Origin: a virus
Reading direction: 5' to 3' (one strand)
Virus record (IMG/VR): IMGVR_UViG_3300009080_000001
Location: 20,759 to 84,758 of that record
DNA: 64,000 bases
Positions 20,825 to 28,750 of the stretch are shown here, piece after piece (position 1 is the first letter of the stretch; each line of letters opens with the position of its first letter). The position numbers were made by a program, and so were the translations under genes. Below the pieces are notes generated by a model. It ran no database searches. It was given only the letters and a program-made list of their open reading frames with translations, and was not told the DNA's origin.

Positions 20825-23197
20825 GTGAAAGAACGTAAACTAGTAATAGTTGATAATATAAAGAAATTAGCAGAAGCTATAACACATATAAATACTTACG
20901 ATATATTAGCATACGATATAGAAACTACTGGACTTATTCCTACTAAGGAAAAGGTTATAGGGTTCTCAGTATGCGGTAAAGTAGGTGAAGCATATTATAT
21001 TCCACATTTAACTTGGGATACTACCAAAAATAAACTAGTCGAAGTATTCAGCTTCAGTAAAATATCCTCCATTTTAAATTCGTTAAAAGGTAAAGAGTTA
21101 CTGATGTGGAACGGTAGTTTCGACGTTAGATTCACCAGAGATTATTTCGATATAGACCTTACAGAAGAATTATTCGCAGATATTATGTTAATGAAACATA
21201 CAGTAGAAGAAGAGGGTCAATTTAGCTTAAAAGGCTGTGCAATCCAGTACCAAGAAGAGATTGGACTAGATGTAGCAGAAGACGCTAACAAAGAGCAGAT
21301 AGCCTTAAAAGAGAACGTAGCTAAGAATGGCGGTACAACTACTAGAGCTAAGTACGAGATGTATAAGGCTGATCTAGACGTTATGGGTGTGTATGCCGCA
21401 GCCGATGCAGACCTTACATTAAGACTTGCAAACCTATTCAGAGAAAAGCTTGAAAAAGAGGAATTAGAGGACTTCTTTTATGATGAAGAAGTTATGCCTT
21501 TATATAAGTATGTAACAATGACAATGGAATCTAATCCAGTACAATTAGATATTGATAAACTTAAATACTACAAACATAAGATAGAGCAAGATATAGTTAA
21601 ATTACATGATGCTATTGTTGCAGACTTATTAACAAGCGTTAAAGTACAAGCATGGTTAGAAGAAGTAGCTAAGACTAAATATCCGCCAAAACCTACTGGA
21701 AACTACGCTCAAAGAGTGGTAGAGAAATTCGGACTAGATTTACCAAAATCAGCATCAGGGAAGTACAGTATTTCCAGAAAGAATGTTGAGAAATTACCAG
21801 ATAGTGACGCTAAAAGCTTCTTATTAAAAGAGAGTAATATAGAGCCGGAATTTAAGGTAAAAGATACAAGGTTAGCACGTAAGATGTATCCGGGCTGTGT
21901 AGAGAAAGATGGTTGGTTAGTACCTGCTCAAGATATGTCAAGTATTTCAGTTGAATTATGGGAAGAACATAATGGTGGTAAAATCAATATCTCATCTAAA
22001 AAGCAAATGGGTGAAATAGTATTTAATTACATGAAAGTTAAGCCTTTAACTAAGACCTTAAAAGGTGCGCCACAATTTAACGATGCTTTAATTCAATATT
22101 TAGCTGATAATCAGTTTTCTTGGGCTAATGACCTTAGTGACTACAATAAGCTAATTAAGATCAAGTCAGCATATATCGATAGATTCTTGGATAATAACCA
22201 AGATGGTAATTATTACTTTTATTACAAACAACATGGAACATTATCAGGACGATATAGTTCTGACGCACAGCAGCTACCAAGACCTAAAGAAGATGGAGAA
22301 CTATCACCATTAGTACTTGAATATAACAATGCTATTAGGTCGTTCTTTGTCGCTGGTGAAGGTCGTAAGTTTATTGATGCCGATTATGAGTCGTTAGAGC
22401 CACATGTATTTGCACATGTATCAGGTGATGATGGGTTGAGAAATATCTTCCGTAAAGGTCATGATTTTTATAGTACTATTGCTATTCAAACAGAGAAGCT
22501 TGGGGAATTTAGTGCGGATAAGAAGTCCGAAAGTTACCTTGGGAAATTAAACAAACCATTACGCCAGAAGGCTAAGGCTTATAGTCTAGGCGTTCCATAT
22601 GGCATGACACCTTATGCCCTAGCTAAGACATTAGAAGTGGATGAGAAGGAAGCTAAGAAGCTATATGATGGGTATTTAGACGGGTTTCCAGAGCTTAAGA
22701 AGTGGATGCAGAAGAGTAAGAGAGATGCACAGTACAAAGGATTCGTTAAGACGCAAACTGGACGTATTAGGCACTTAGATAGGGTTAAAGAGCTACATGC
22801 TGAACATGGTGAGAAATTACTTAATTTTAAATACCGTAAAAAGCTTGAAAAACAAGTAGCTAAGAAACTTGGTGGATTTGAAGCATCTAAAGAAGTTAAA
22901 GGTATGTACCTTGATTATAAGAATGGTATAAATAATAGCCGCAACTTTCAGATTCAAGGATTATCGGCTAGTATTGTAAATAAATCCATGATACTGATTA
23001 TGCAGGATTTTAGGGACGAGAATATAGACGGTTACGTATGTGCAACAGTACATGATCAGATTATTGTTAACGTATCTGATTTAGATCTTGACAGAGCTAT
23101 AGAAATAGTGCAATATAGAATGACAACGGTTGTTGAGCTATCAGTTGATCTGAAAGCTCCGCCAGAAATTAGCGATAATTTTAGAGATGGACATTAA
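20825..23197 (+). CDS. polA: DNA polymerase, PolA family, with embedded TRLARK tag
   Basis: 790 residues from GTG 20825. The 3'-5' exonuclease has YDIETTG (D31, E33), WNGSFDVRF and AAADADLTL. The polymerase has motif A DYESLEP (D520), motif B R580-QKAKAYSLGVPYG and motif C TVHDQIIV (D744). Position 588, equivalent to E. coli 762, is Leu, and the usual HDE is HDQ. Between the two domains, residues 345-366 are a full tag copy (VKDTRLARKMYPGCV, EKDGWLV) followed by PAQDMSS before the normal ELWEEHNGGKINISSKKQ. It replicates the phage genome with the primase-helicase at 17493. Confidence 0.92.
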   Translation: MKERKLVIVDNIKKLAEAITHINTYDILAYDIETTGLIPTKEKVIGFSVCGKVGEAYYIPHLTWDTTKNKLVEVFSFSKISSILNSLKGKELLMWNGSFDVRFTRDYFDIDLTEELFADIMLMKHTVEEEGQFSLKGCAIQYQEEIGLDVAEDANKEQIALKENVAKNGGTTTRAKYEMYKADLDVMGVYAAADADLTLRLANLFREKLEKEELEDFFYDEEVMPLYKYVTMTMESNPVQLDIDKLKYYKHKIEQDIVKLHDAIVADLLTSVKVQAWLEEVAKTKYPPKPTGNYAQRVVEKFGLDLPKSASGKYSISRKNVEKLPDSDAKSFLLKESNIEPEFKVKDTRLARKMYPGCVEKDGWLVPAQDMSSISVELWEEHNGGKINISSKKQMGEIVFNYMKVKPLTKTLKGAPQFNDALIQYLADNQFSWANDLSDYNKLIKIKSAYIDRFLDNNQDGNYYFYYKQHGTLSGRYSSDAQQLPRPKEDGELSPLVLEYNNAIRSFFVAGEGRKFIDADYESLEPHVFAHVSGDDGLRNIFRKGHDFYSTIAIQTEKLGEFSADKKSESYLGKLNKPLRQKAKAYSLGVPYGMTPYALAKTLEVDEKEAKKLYDGYLDGFPELKKWMQKSKRDAQYKGFVKTQTGRIRHLDRVKELHAEHGEKLLNFKYRKKLEKQVAKKLGGFEASKEVKGMYLDYKNGINNSRNFQIQGLSASIVNKSMILIMQDFRDENIDGYVCATVHDQIIVNVSDLDLDRAIEIVQYRMTTVVELSVDLKAPPEISDNFRDGH
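21857..21925 (+). repeat. Internal tag copy inserted in the DNA polymerase
   Basis: Encodes V345 to P367 of the polymerase: VKDTRLARKMYPGCV then EKDGWLVP. It sits between FLLKESNIEPEFK and the thumb entrance. It is the only internal copy; its codons differ from other copies by silent changes. Confidence 0.85.
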
Positions 23198-23198
23198 T

Positions 23199-23753
23199 AT
23201 GGGTAAATTTTCAAGAAAAGAACAATGGAGTCTTATAGAGAAAGGTAAAAAAGGTTGTTCTGTTTGTGGTGATATTTTAGAATTAGATTGTTTTAGAAAA
23301 ACTGGAAAAGTAAATAAACAAGGAATTGTAGGTTACAGAAGCAATTGCAGGTACTGTAAACACGTAGATCAGATGAGTAGAAAAGGACACAATCCTAGGA
23401 ATAAAGATGATTTTTGGCATAGACATGGACTAAGAGATGAAGGGTTCATAGATAAAGCAGGAAAAGCAAGGAACTACGAAAGAGATAGAGTTAATTTTAT
23501 AAGGAGAGTTTATAATGTTGACTTTAAAGAAGCTTTAGATTTACATAAAAGATCACTACATGATACTTGTGAGATATGTGGAAAAGGGTTTGAAGACAAC
23601 GGTAAAGCTCTAGCTGTAGATCACTGTCACAGTAACGGGCATGTTAGAGGTATATTATGTGAAGTATGTAATAAAGGATTAGGACACTTTAAAGATAACG
23701 TAGATGTTATGAAAAATGCTATCAAATATTTAGAAGAAAAAAGGGAGAAATAA
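23199..23753 (+). CDS. Recombination endonuclease VII-like HNH nuclease
   Basis: 184 residues from ATG 23199 (ATG 23187 inside the polymerase end is an alternative). N-terminal CSVCG and C-terminal DTCEICGKGF, LAVDHCHSNGHVRGILCEVC, then NKGLGHFKDN. The latter is the signature of the T4 gp49 (endonuclease VII) family: two zinc-binding CxxC pairs around a DHCH active site. These enzymes resolve Holliday junctions and branched DNA before packaging. The N-terminal extra CxxC/CxxC finger is common in phage versions. Confidence 0.85.
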   Translation: MGKFSRKEQWSLIEKGKKGCSVCGDILELDCFRKTGKVNKQGIVGYRSNCRYCKHVDQMSRKGHNPRNKDDFWHRHGLRDEGFIDKAGKARNYERDRVNFIRRVYNVDFKEALDLHKRSLHDTCEICGKGFEDNGKALAVDHCHSNGHVRGILCEVCNKGLGHFKDNVDVMKNAIKYLEEKREK

Positions 23754-24028
23754 TGAAATATGAGTCTGAATTTAGAATAAAAGAAAAAGAGTTTTACCCA
23801 AGAGAAAAGCACAGTCATAAGAAAGTGATTGATGAGTTAGCAAATATCGTTAAAAGAGCTGATTTAGAGATTGATGAACTTGAAATATCTAGAGAAGTGG
23901 CGTTTGAACTACATCAAACTAGATTTAAAGAGCTATTAGAAGCTCATTCCGAAATAAGAACTTATCAAGCAATTTCGACTATTTTAGCATTAGGAGTAAT
24001 ATTGTTAGGATTAATAGTACTAGTATAA
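23753..24028 (+). CDS. Tail-anchored coiled-coil membrane protein
   Basis: 91 residues. Charged helical N-terminal 65 residues with a coiled-coil pattern (VIDELANIVKRADLEIDELE), then a C-terminal membrane helix (ISTILALGVILLGLIVLV) at the very end. First of four consecutive small membrane-associated genes. Possible roles are lysis or superinfection exclusion; no family recognised. Confidence 0.5.
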   Translation: MKYESEFRIKEKEFYPREKHSHKKVIDELANIVKRADLEIDELEISREVAFELHQTRFKELLEAHSEIRTYQAISTILALGVILLGLIVLV

Positions 24029-24045
24029 CAGAATAGGACATTGGT

Positions 24046-24216
24046 ATGAGCTACATTAGAAGAATACTTAACTGGTTATTATCATTTTTTCAAACATCAG
24101 AAACACCTGAATTAGACGAGAAAATAAACCAGAAAAAGAAAGAGATTAAAGAAATTGACAAAGAACTCGAAAAAGAGTACGATAATGTTAAAGATTCTAT
24201 GGAGGAATGGAAGTGA
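24046..24216 (+). CDS. Small amphipathic/coiled-coil protein
   Basis: 56 residues from ATG 24046 to TGA 24214-24216. A short hydrophobic/amphipathic N-terminus (SYIRRILNWLLSFFQTSE) then a Lys/Glu coiled coil (KINQKKKEIKEIDKELEKEY). It fills the gap between two membrane genes and overlaps the next start. Likely a peripheral membrane peptide. Confidence 0.5.
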   Translation: MSYIRRILNWLLSFFQTSETPELDEKINQKKKEIKEIDKELEKEYDNVKDSMEEWK

Positions 24217-24428
24217 TTATTTTTGTTATAGCTTGGATTATATGCGGATTATTTGGGTCTTATTTGTATTTTAGACAATTTAGTGATAAGAACGGATATA
24301 TGGAAGTTAAGGTAGATGATATAATTATAATGTTTTTATTAGCTGCGCTTGGTTTTGGAGGCTTAATAGTAGGGTTACTTAATAATAACGATAAGGTGTT
24401 ATTTACAATAGGAAGGAAGGATGATTAA
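24213..24428 (+). CDS. Small two-pass membrane protein
   Basis: 71 residues from GTG 24213 (7 bp after GGAGGA; ATG 24207 is too close). Two hydrophobic segments (IIFVIAWIICGLFGSYLYF and IIIMFLLAALGFGGLIVGLL) with a short loop. Size and topology would suit a class II holin, but there is no endolysin next door to support it. Confidence 0.5.
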   Translation: MIIFVIAWIICGLFGSYLYFRQFSDKNGYMEVKVDDIIIMFLLAALGFGGLIVGLLNNNDKVLFTIGRKDD

Positions 24429-24792
24429 ACTAATAAAGACATTACTGCTTCTAGCAGCTCTTGTATACGCTTCTAACGGCATTGGATGCGATTACCCTAC
24501 ACAAGTATCAGCTAATGATACAGTGGCTTGTGAGGGCGTTATATTGACGAATAAGCAGTTTGTAGATACAAGTAATAACAAGAAAGAGTTACGTTTAAAA
24601 GACCTTAAAATAGCTAAATTAGAAGGTACTGTAGAATTAATGGATATTAGACATTCAGTATATAGAAAAGAGTTAGATAAAACTAGGGATGCTTTGTCAG
24701 ATTTAGAGATCAAGAGTACTATTGGTTACGTTATAAGCTTCAGTTTTGGAGCTGTATTAACTGGTTATATTGCTAAGGAAGTTTTGAAGTGA
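24421..24792 (+). CDS. Exported/membrane coiled-coil protein, spanin-like
   Basis: 123 residues. N-terminal signal-like segment (LIKTLLLLAALVYASNG), two early Cys (IGCDYP, VACEGV), a central coiled coil (KKELRLKDLKIAKLEGTVEL) and a hydrophobic C-terminal stretch (IGYVISFSFGAVLTGYIA). Bitopic or periplasmic topology with a coiled coil recalls unimolecular spanins, but the lipobox expected for those is absent. Function unproven. Confidence 0.5.
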   Translation: MIKLIKTLLLLAALVYASNGIGCDYPTQVSANDTVACEGVILTNKQFVDTSNNKKELRLKDLKIAKLEGTVELMDIRHSVYRKELDKTRDALSDLEIKSTIGYVISFSFGAVLTGYIAKEVLK

Positions 24793-25091
24793 AGAAAGCG
24801 ATGTGGATAAGTTATTCGTCCGATGAACATGAACCTAATTTTCCTTTTAATATTAATGATGTAATTAATGTTGAAGAGGATTTTGAAGCAGGATGGGCTA
24901 ATGGTCTATGGGAGATTCTTGACGATGAAGGATTTAGTATTAGCTACGAGTATTCCGGAGAACTTCTAAACCAGTGTTACTTATATAAAGAACAATTACT
25001 TTTCGGAGTAAAATCAACACGACTAGCAAAGAAACTATATCCAAATGCTCCAGAAAAAGAGGGTATGTTATGGATCAAAGACGATGAGTAA
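24789..25091 (+). CDS. Tagged small protein (TRLARK C-terminus)
   Basis: 100 residues from GTG 24789 (ATGA-like overlap). N-terminal part has NINDVINVEEDFEAGW, a divergent barrel. Tag: VKSTRLAKKLYPNAPE then KEGMLWIKDDE. The next ATG (25084) lies in the tag's final codons. Confidence 0.7.
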   Translation: MKKAMWISYSSDEHEPNFPFNINDVINVEEDFEAGWANGLWEILDDEGFSISYEYSGELLNQCYLYKEQLLFGVKSTRLAKKLYPNAPEKEGMLWIKDDE

Positions 25092-25395
25092 ACCAGTATA
25101 TTTCAAACTAGGTTCAACTGGTAAGATTTACCAAGCAGATATCTGTAGAGATTACACAGTTGGCGTAGATTGGTCAGCTATGATCCAAGTAGTAGAATTT
25201 GACGACATATCTCAAGTACATCAAGACATATTTTCACATACATATTTCAACAGAAATTACGCTAATGTTCGAGCAAGTTTATATCTTATATTAAAAGGTG
25301 ACTTACTGTACGAATCTATCAAAGATACTAGATTAGCACGTAAGATGTATCCAGATGCTATCGAACATGAAGGTTGGTTGTTAATTGAAAGTTAG
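25084..25395 (+). CDS. Tagged small protein (TRLARK C-terminus)
   Basis: 103 residues from ATG 25084; an in-frame upstream start at 25045 would overlap the previous tag. N-terminus SKPVYFKLGSTGKIYQADIC. Tag: IKDTRLARKMYPDAIE then HEGWLLIES, close to consensus. Confidence 0.7.
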   Translation: MSKPVYFKLGSTGKIYQADICRDYTVGVDWSAMIQVVEFDDISQVHQDIFSHTYFNRNYANVRASLYLILKGDLLYESIKDTRLARKMYPDAIEHEGWLLIES

Positions 25396-25606
25396 TAAAA
25401 ATACCCAAGAAATTGAATTTGAAGCTAAAGTATTATATCCAACTTTTGGGATAAATACAGAGGTACAGACATTTGATGGTGTTGAAAAAACAACATTTTT
25501 AAGTGTGCCATGCATATTTAGCTTGACAGTACAAAAAAATCTATTTATAATCAAAATTAGTTTAGTAATCGGATTAAGCATAAAGCTTAAACTATTGGAG
25601 AATTAG
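25385..25606 (+). CDS. Doubtful small hypothetical protein
   Basis: 73 residues from TTG 25385 to the stop just before the exonuclease gene. The first 40 residues look coding (EFEAKVLYPTFGINTEVQTF); the last 30 are hydrophobic and lie over a perfect sigma70 promoter. The true product may be shorter or absent. No ribosome site is convincing. Confidence 0.35.
   Translation: MKVSKNTQEIEFEAKVLYPTFGINTEVQTFDGVEKTTFLSVPCIFSLTVQKNLFIIKISLVIGLSIKLKLLEN
25523..25551 (+). promoter_or_regulatory. Perfect-consensus sigma70 promoter (P9)
   Basis: TTGACA at 25523-25528, exactly 17 bp, TATAAT at 25546-25551: all 12 consensus bases match. It precedes the DEDD exonuclease gene (25607) by about 50 bp. No TTTACA box. 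Confidence 0.75.
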
Positions 25607-26587
25607 ATGAGTAAGAAACTGAAACAGATTAAACAAAGATTCGTAGATACTATGAATCAAGTAGGAGAGGTACTAGATGTATGCCCTACTGAACTTAGGA
25701 GAGACGACTATGTTAGAATCTCAGTTGATACTGATATAGAAGATAGACTTAATAAGGAAGAATTAAACCTTATTGGTGGATTTAAAAGTGCTAAGAAGTC
25801 GTTTATTAAAGGCAAGAAAGCAGGTCCAAAGATTCTATTATTTGACTTAGAGACTACGCCTATTGAAGCATATGTTTGGGGTCTATGGGATCAAAATATT
25901 GGCTTAAGTATGGTTAAAGAAGAATCATCACTATTATCTTGGTCAGCTAAATGGCTTGGAGATGATAAAGTCATGTATGACGATGTTTCCGGTCAAAAGA
26001 ACTTAAGAGACGATAAAAGGATAGTACAATCATTACTTAAATTAGTAGATGAAGCTGATATTATCGTTGGTCATAATTCTGACTCATTTGACGTTAAAGT
26101 TATGAACGCTAGAGTTATTAAGAACGGCTTAAAGCCACCAAGTTCATATAAACGTATGGATACTAAAAAGATGGCTAAGAAACACTTCAGATTCCTTTCT
26201 AACAAGCTTCAGTACTTAACTGATTCATTATGTACGGAATTTAAGAAGTCGTCACATGGTAAGTTTCCGGGCTTCTCAATGTGGAAAGAATGTCTTAAAG
26301 GAAACAAAGAAGCATTCCAAGAGATGAAAGAATATAACATTCTAGATGTAACTTCATTAGAGGAATTATTTGTACAAATGTTGCCTTGGGAATCAGCTAG
26401 AATATTCAATACCTACAAAGATAACGATTCATGTACTTGTGGACATAATAAGTTCAAAAAGAGTGGGTTTGCTTATACTCCTAGCGCAAAGTATCAAAAA
26501 TACAAATGTAAGAAATGTGGAGCAGAATCTAGAGGTACTGAGAATCTTAATCTTAGAAAATCAACTAAGAAAAATACGGTTAGGTAA
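25607..26587 (+). CDS. DEDDy 3'-5' exonuclease (RNase H-like) with zinc ribbon
   Basis: 326 residues. Exonuclease motifs: LLFDLETTP (D80, E82), IIVGHNSDSFDVKVMNAR (central Asp) and EYNILDVTSLEELF (YxxxD). This is the YprB/RNase_H_2-type DEDDy nuclease. The C-terminal 60 residues carry CTCGHNKF and KYKCKKCGAESRG, a zinc ribbon. It may degrade host DNA or process phage intermediates separately from the polymerase's own exonuclease. It has its own strong promoter at 25523. Confidence 0.8.
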   Translation: MSKKLKQIKQRFVDTMNQVGEVLDVCPTELRRDDYVRISVDTDIEDRLNKEELNLIGGFKSAKKSFIKGKKAGPKILLFDLETTPIEAYVWGLWDQNIGLSMVKEESSLLSWSAKWLGDDKVMYDDVSGQKNLRDDKRIVQSLLKLVDEADIIVGHNSDSFDVKVMNARVIKNGLKPPSSYKRMDTKKMAKKHFRFLSNKLQYLTDSLCTEFKKSSHGKFPGFSMWKECLKGNKEAFQEMKEYNILDVTSLEELFVQMLPWESARIFNTYKDNDSCTCGHNKFKKSGFAYTPSAKYQKYKCKKCGAESRGTENLNLRKSTKKNTVR

Positions 26588-26871
26588 TGTCAGGTATAGA
26601 TCACCTATACGCTAGAATTAAGAATAGGCTCGTTGAATTTGACTTCGAGCCTACTTCAAAAAGAGCAGATGGTATATTCTATACTATAATGTGGGAATTT
26701 TCATATTCAATGAATAATATTTCTAACGATGTTATTGACAGCTATATAAAAGATGTATATAATTTTGACAGGTATAGAAATACCAGACTAGCACAAAAGA
26801 TGTTTAAAAACGATATTATTAAGAAAACAGATAAATGGATATATGTGAGAGATTATGGTAACAAAAAATAG
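26587..26871 (+). CDS. Tagged small protein with variant tag
   Basis: 94 residues; TAATG junction with the exonuclease. N-terminus SGIDHLYARIKNRLVEFDFE is not KVGD-type. Tag: YRNTRLAQKMFKNDII, then KKTDKWIYVRDYGNKK. Here Pro is Lys, Gly is Lys, and eight residues extend beyond the usual end. A perfect sigma70 promoter lies inside the gene. Confidence 0.6.
   Translation: MSGIDHLYARIKNRLVEFDFEPTSKRADGIFYTIMWEFSYSMNNISNDVIDSYIKDVYNFDRYRNTRLAQKMFKNDIIKKTDKWIYVRDYGNKK
26735..26763 (+). promoter_or_regulatory. Perfect-consensus sigma70 promoter inside a gene (P10)
   Basis: TTGACA 26735-26740, 17 bp, TATAAT 26758-26763: 12 of 12 consensus bases, within the coding sequence of the gene at 26587. It would feed the gene at 26855 and those behind it. 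Confidence 0.6.
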
Positions 26872-27079
26872 GAAGATGTTTAATGCTTTGAAGGATGCTG
26901 GATATTCTGACAAAGATATTGGTAGTTTTTGTGAGGCTTATTTAGAACTAGTAGCAGAGGCTATGATTGACGGTTTAGTTAGAGAAACTAAAGGTATTAA
27001 TGAAACTGAGTTAGCAGAGAAGATACTTAAAGATAAGTTGATATATAAACGTAACGGTAAGTTATATGTGGAGAAATAG
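26855..27079 (+). CDS. Small helical protein with degenerate tag
   Basis: 74 residues. Helical N-terminus (NRKMFNALKDAGYSDKDIGS) and an end reading INETELAEKILKDKLI, then YKRNGKLYVEK. The pattern T-x-LA-x-K and terminal NG-K-LYV keeps the tag frame with most conserved residues changed, as in the preceding gene. It may be a diverged copy. Overlaps the next GTG. Confidence 0.5.
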   Translation: MVTKNRKMFNALKDAGYSDKDIGSFCEAYLELVAEAMIDGLVRETKGINETELAEKILKDKLIYKRNGKLYVEK

Positions 27080-27354
27080 TGCAAGAAATATTTGAATTTA
27101 ACGGTTGGATTGGAAGTATATTGCTCGCAATTTGTGCAGTACCTTTAGCATGGAGATCGTTAAGAGATAAACATAGTAATGGAGTTGATGGATTATTTCT
27201 GATAATCTGGGGATTAGGCGAGATACTTACGTTAACATATGTACTATATAAATGGGATTTACCGTTAATATTAAACTATGGGTTGAATCTAGTGTTTATT
27301 GGCATTGTTGTTTATTATAAGCTAAAGCCGGAGGTTGTTAATGAAAAGAAGTGA
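27079..27354 (+). CDS. SemiSWEET/PQ-loop-like membrane protein
   Basis: 91 residues from GTG 27079. Three predicted membrane helices: GWIGSILLAICAVPLAWRSL, GLFLIIWGLGEILTLTYVL and LILNYGLNLVFIGIVVYY. A helix ending in a Pro, then a basic loop (RSLRDKHSNGVDGL) and a Trp-rich second helix follow the three-helix-bundle pattern of SemiSWEET/PQ-loop transporters, with PL in place of PQ. These move sugars or metabolites as dimers. Assignment rests on topology and pattern only. Confidence 0.5.
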   Translation: MQEIFEFNGWIGSILLAICAVPLAWRSLRDKHSNGVDGLFLIIWGLGEILTLTYVLYKWDLPLILNYGLNLVFIGIVVYYKLKPEVVNEKK

Positions 27355-27553
27355 TATGTTATTGTCTATACGGGACGATATCTATACTTACAGTAATTGT
27401 CCCGAAGAAGAAATAGATAAATTAGCCAACATTATACTTAAAAATATCGAGGATTATGGGATGAAACCTCCCGGAAGATGGTCCTCAGTACTAAGAGGGA
27501 ATACTGCTAAAAGAGAGATAGCGAGATGTTCGTGGGAGGATGAAGATGAGTAA
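27341..27553 (+). CDS. Small hypothetical protein
   Basis: 70 residues from ATG 27341 behind GGAGG. Helical N-terminus (RSDMLLSIRDDIYTYSNCPE) and a conserved-looking GMKPPGRWSSVLRG stretch before an acidic end. I do not recognise the family. It overlaps the ClpP-like gene start. Confidence 0.5.
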   Translation: MKRSDMLLSIRDDIYTYSNCPEEEIDKLANIILKNIEDYGMKPPGRWSSVLRGNTAKREIARCSWEDEDE

Positions 27554-28112
27554 AGATACTTTTAAAGAAAACTTGGAAATGTTCCACTCTAGTAATATAC
27601 ATATACCTTCAAGAAGTATATTATTATCTGGAGAAATTACAGTAGAAAAAAGAGATGAGTTTCTAAAGAATATATTAACACTTGATGAAAAGGGTCACGA
27701 TATTATAGTATACCTATCTAGTGAAGGTGGTTACACAGATCAAGGTAAGTCGATATATGACTTGATTAAAACTAGAGATTCTAATATAAAAGGTATAGTA
27801 CTAGATGAAGCTAGTTCAAGTGCAAGTTTTATACTCCAAGCTTGTGACGAAAGGATTATGTTTCCAAATAGTTACTTAATGGTACATATTGGAGAAGAGG
27901 CTACAGGTGGACATCCTAACACTAAGAAAGCTTGGGATAAGAAGTATGAAGAAGATACAAAGATAATGGAAGATATGTATTTAAAGAGGATTAAAGAAAA
28001 AAAACCAAGATATACAAGAAAACAGTTGCAAAACATGTTAACTTTTGATACTATCTTGAATCCTAAGAAAGCAATTGAGCTTGGATTAGCAGATAAGGTA
28101 TATGGTGATTAA
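27546..28112 (+). CDS. ClpP-like serine protease (cytoplasmic)
   Basis: 188 residues from ATG 27546 behind GAGGA. ClpP/crotonase fold: LSSEGGYTDQGKSIYDLIKT, nucleophile region LDEASSSASFILQA (Ser91 aligned with the ClpP serine), MVHIGEE (His114) and FDTILNPKKAIELGLADKV (Asp168). The triad is intact and the length is that of ClpP; no signal peptide. It may self-assemble or join host Clp ATPases. No prohead-protease context is visible because the capsid genes lie elsewhere. Confidence 0.8.
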   Translation: MSKDTFKENLEMFHSSNIHIPSRSILLSGEITVEKRDEFLKNILTLDEKGHDIIVYLSSEGGYTDQGKSIYDLIKTRDSNIKGIVLDEASSSASFILQACDERIMFPNSYLMVHIGEEATGGHPNTKKAWDKKYEEDTKIMEDMYLKRIKEKKPRYTRKQLQNMLTFDTILNPKKAIELGLADKVYGD

Positions 28113-28353
28113 TATTAATATAGGAGACAATTTTTATGGTAAATACGGTAGAATACTCATAACGAATATAGTACATAGAGGTTGTGAAACGATTATAACA
28201 TACAAGTACGATGATGGTGATGATGTACAAGGAAGATGTTTTCTACCTAGATTCCAAAATATGTTTAAAAGACAAGTAAAAAATACAAGATTAGCAAAGA
28301 AGATGTTCCCAAATGCTGAGGAATCTGAAGATGGAGAATGGTTATATGTATAA
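28102..28353 (+). CDS. IGD-domain protein with C-terminal TRLARK tag
   Basis: 83 residues. N-terminus MVININIGDNFYGKYGRILI. Tag: VKNTRLAKKMFPNAEE then SEDGEWLYV, almost the same ending as the gene at 11009. The next ATG (28346) lies in GGTTATATG of the tag. Confidence 0.7.
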   Translation: MVININIGDNFYGKYGRILITNIVHRGCETIITYKYDDGDDVQGRCFLPRFQNMFKRQVKNTRLAKKMFPNAEESEDGEWLYV

Positions 28354-28750
28354 AGAAAATGAGAAACTAAGATTACTTGGAAATATCGGAAAAGAAGGCG
28401 ATAAAGGATTCGTTCCAAAAGGAACAGAAGTTACTTTCGTAAAGGCTATTGACCAAGGATTAGCATCATTTGTAGTAGTACAACTAGATGATAGGATATT
28501 CACAATCAAAGAGATAGCAGTAGAGCCTCTTGAGACGAACACATTAGCTGTTTTAAAGGACTTTAACCGTGAACTTATAGCTGAGAACCCTGAATTAGCT
28601 AAGTACCACCACAACGTATTTATGAGACTATTTCACCGTATTAAGGATTTCTTTAAAAACTTATTGACAAGGAAACCTAAAGAGATTAAGATAGAGGAAG
28701 ATCTTAGTGGTCTTAAAGATTTAATCAATGATGGAGGAGAAATTGAGTAA
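28346..28750 (+). CDS. Hypothetical protein with barrel-like N-terminus
   Basis: 134 residues from ATG 28346. The first 60 residues (KLRLLGNIGKEGDKGFVPKG, then VVVQLDDRIFTIKEI) look like a small SH3-type barrel. The rest is helical (NPELAKYHHNVFMRLFHRIK) without a tag. TTGACA-N17-TAAGAT at 28664-28692 could be a weak internal promoter. Function unknown. Confidence 0.5.
   Translation: MYKENEKLRLLGNIGKEGDKGFVPKGTEVTFVKAIDQGLASFVVVQLDDRIFTIKEIAVEPLETNTLAVLKDFNRELIAENPELAKYHHNVFMRLFHRIKDFFKNLLTRKPKEIKIEEDLSGLKDLINDGGEIE

Noticed and set aside
28664-28692. TTGACA-N17-TAAGAT as a further promoter
   Set aside because: The -10 is weak and lies in a coding region without the upstream box; kept only as a note in the gene entry.
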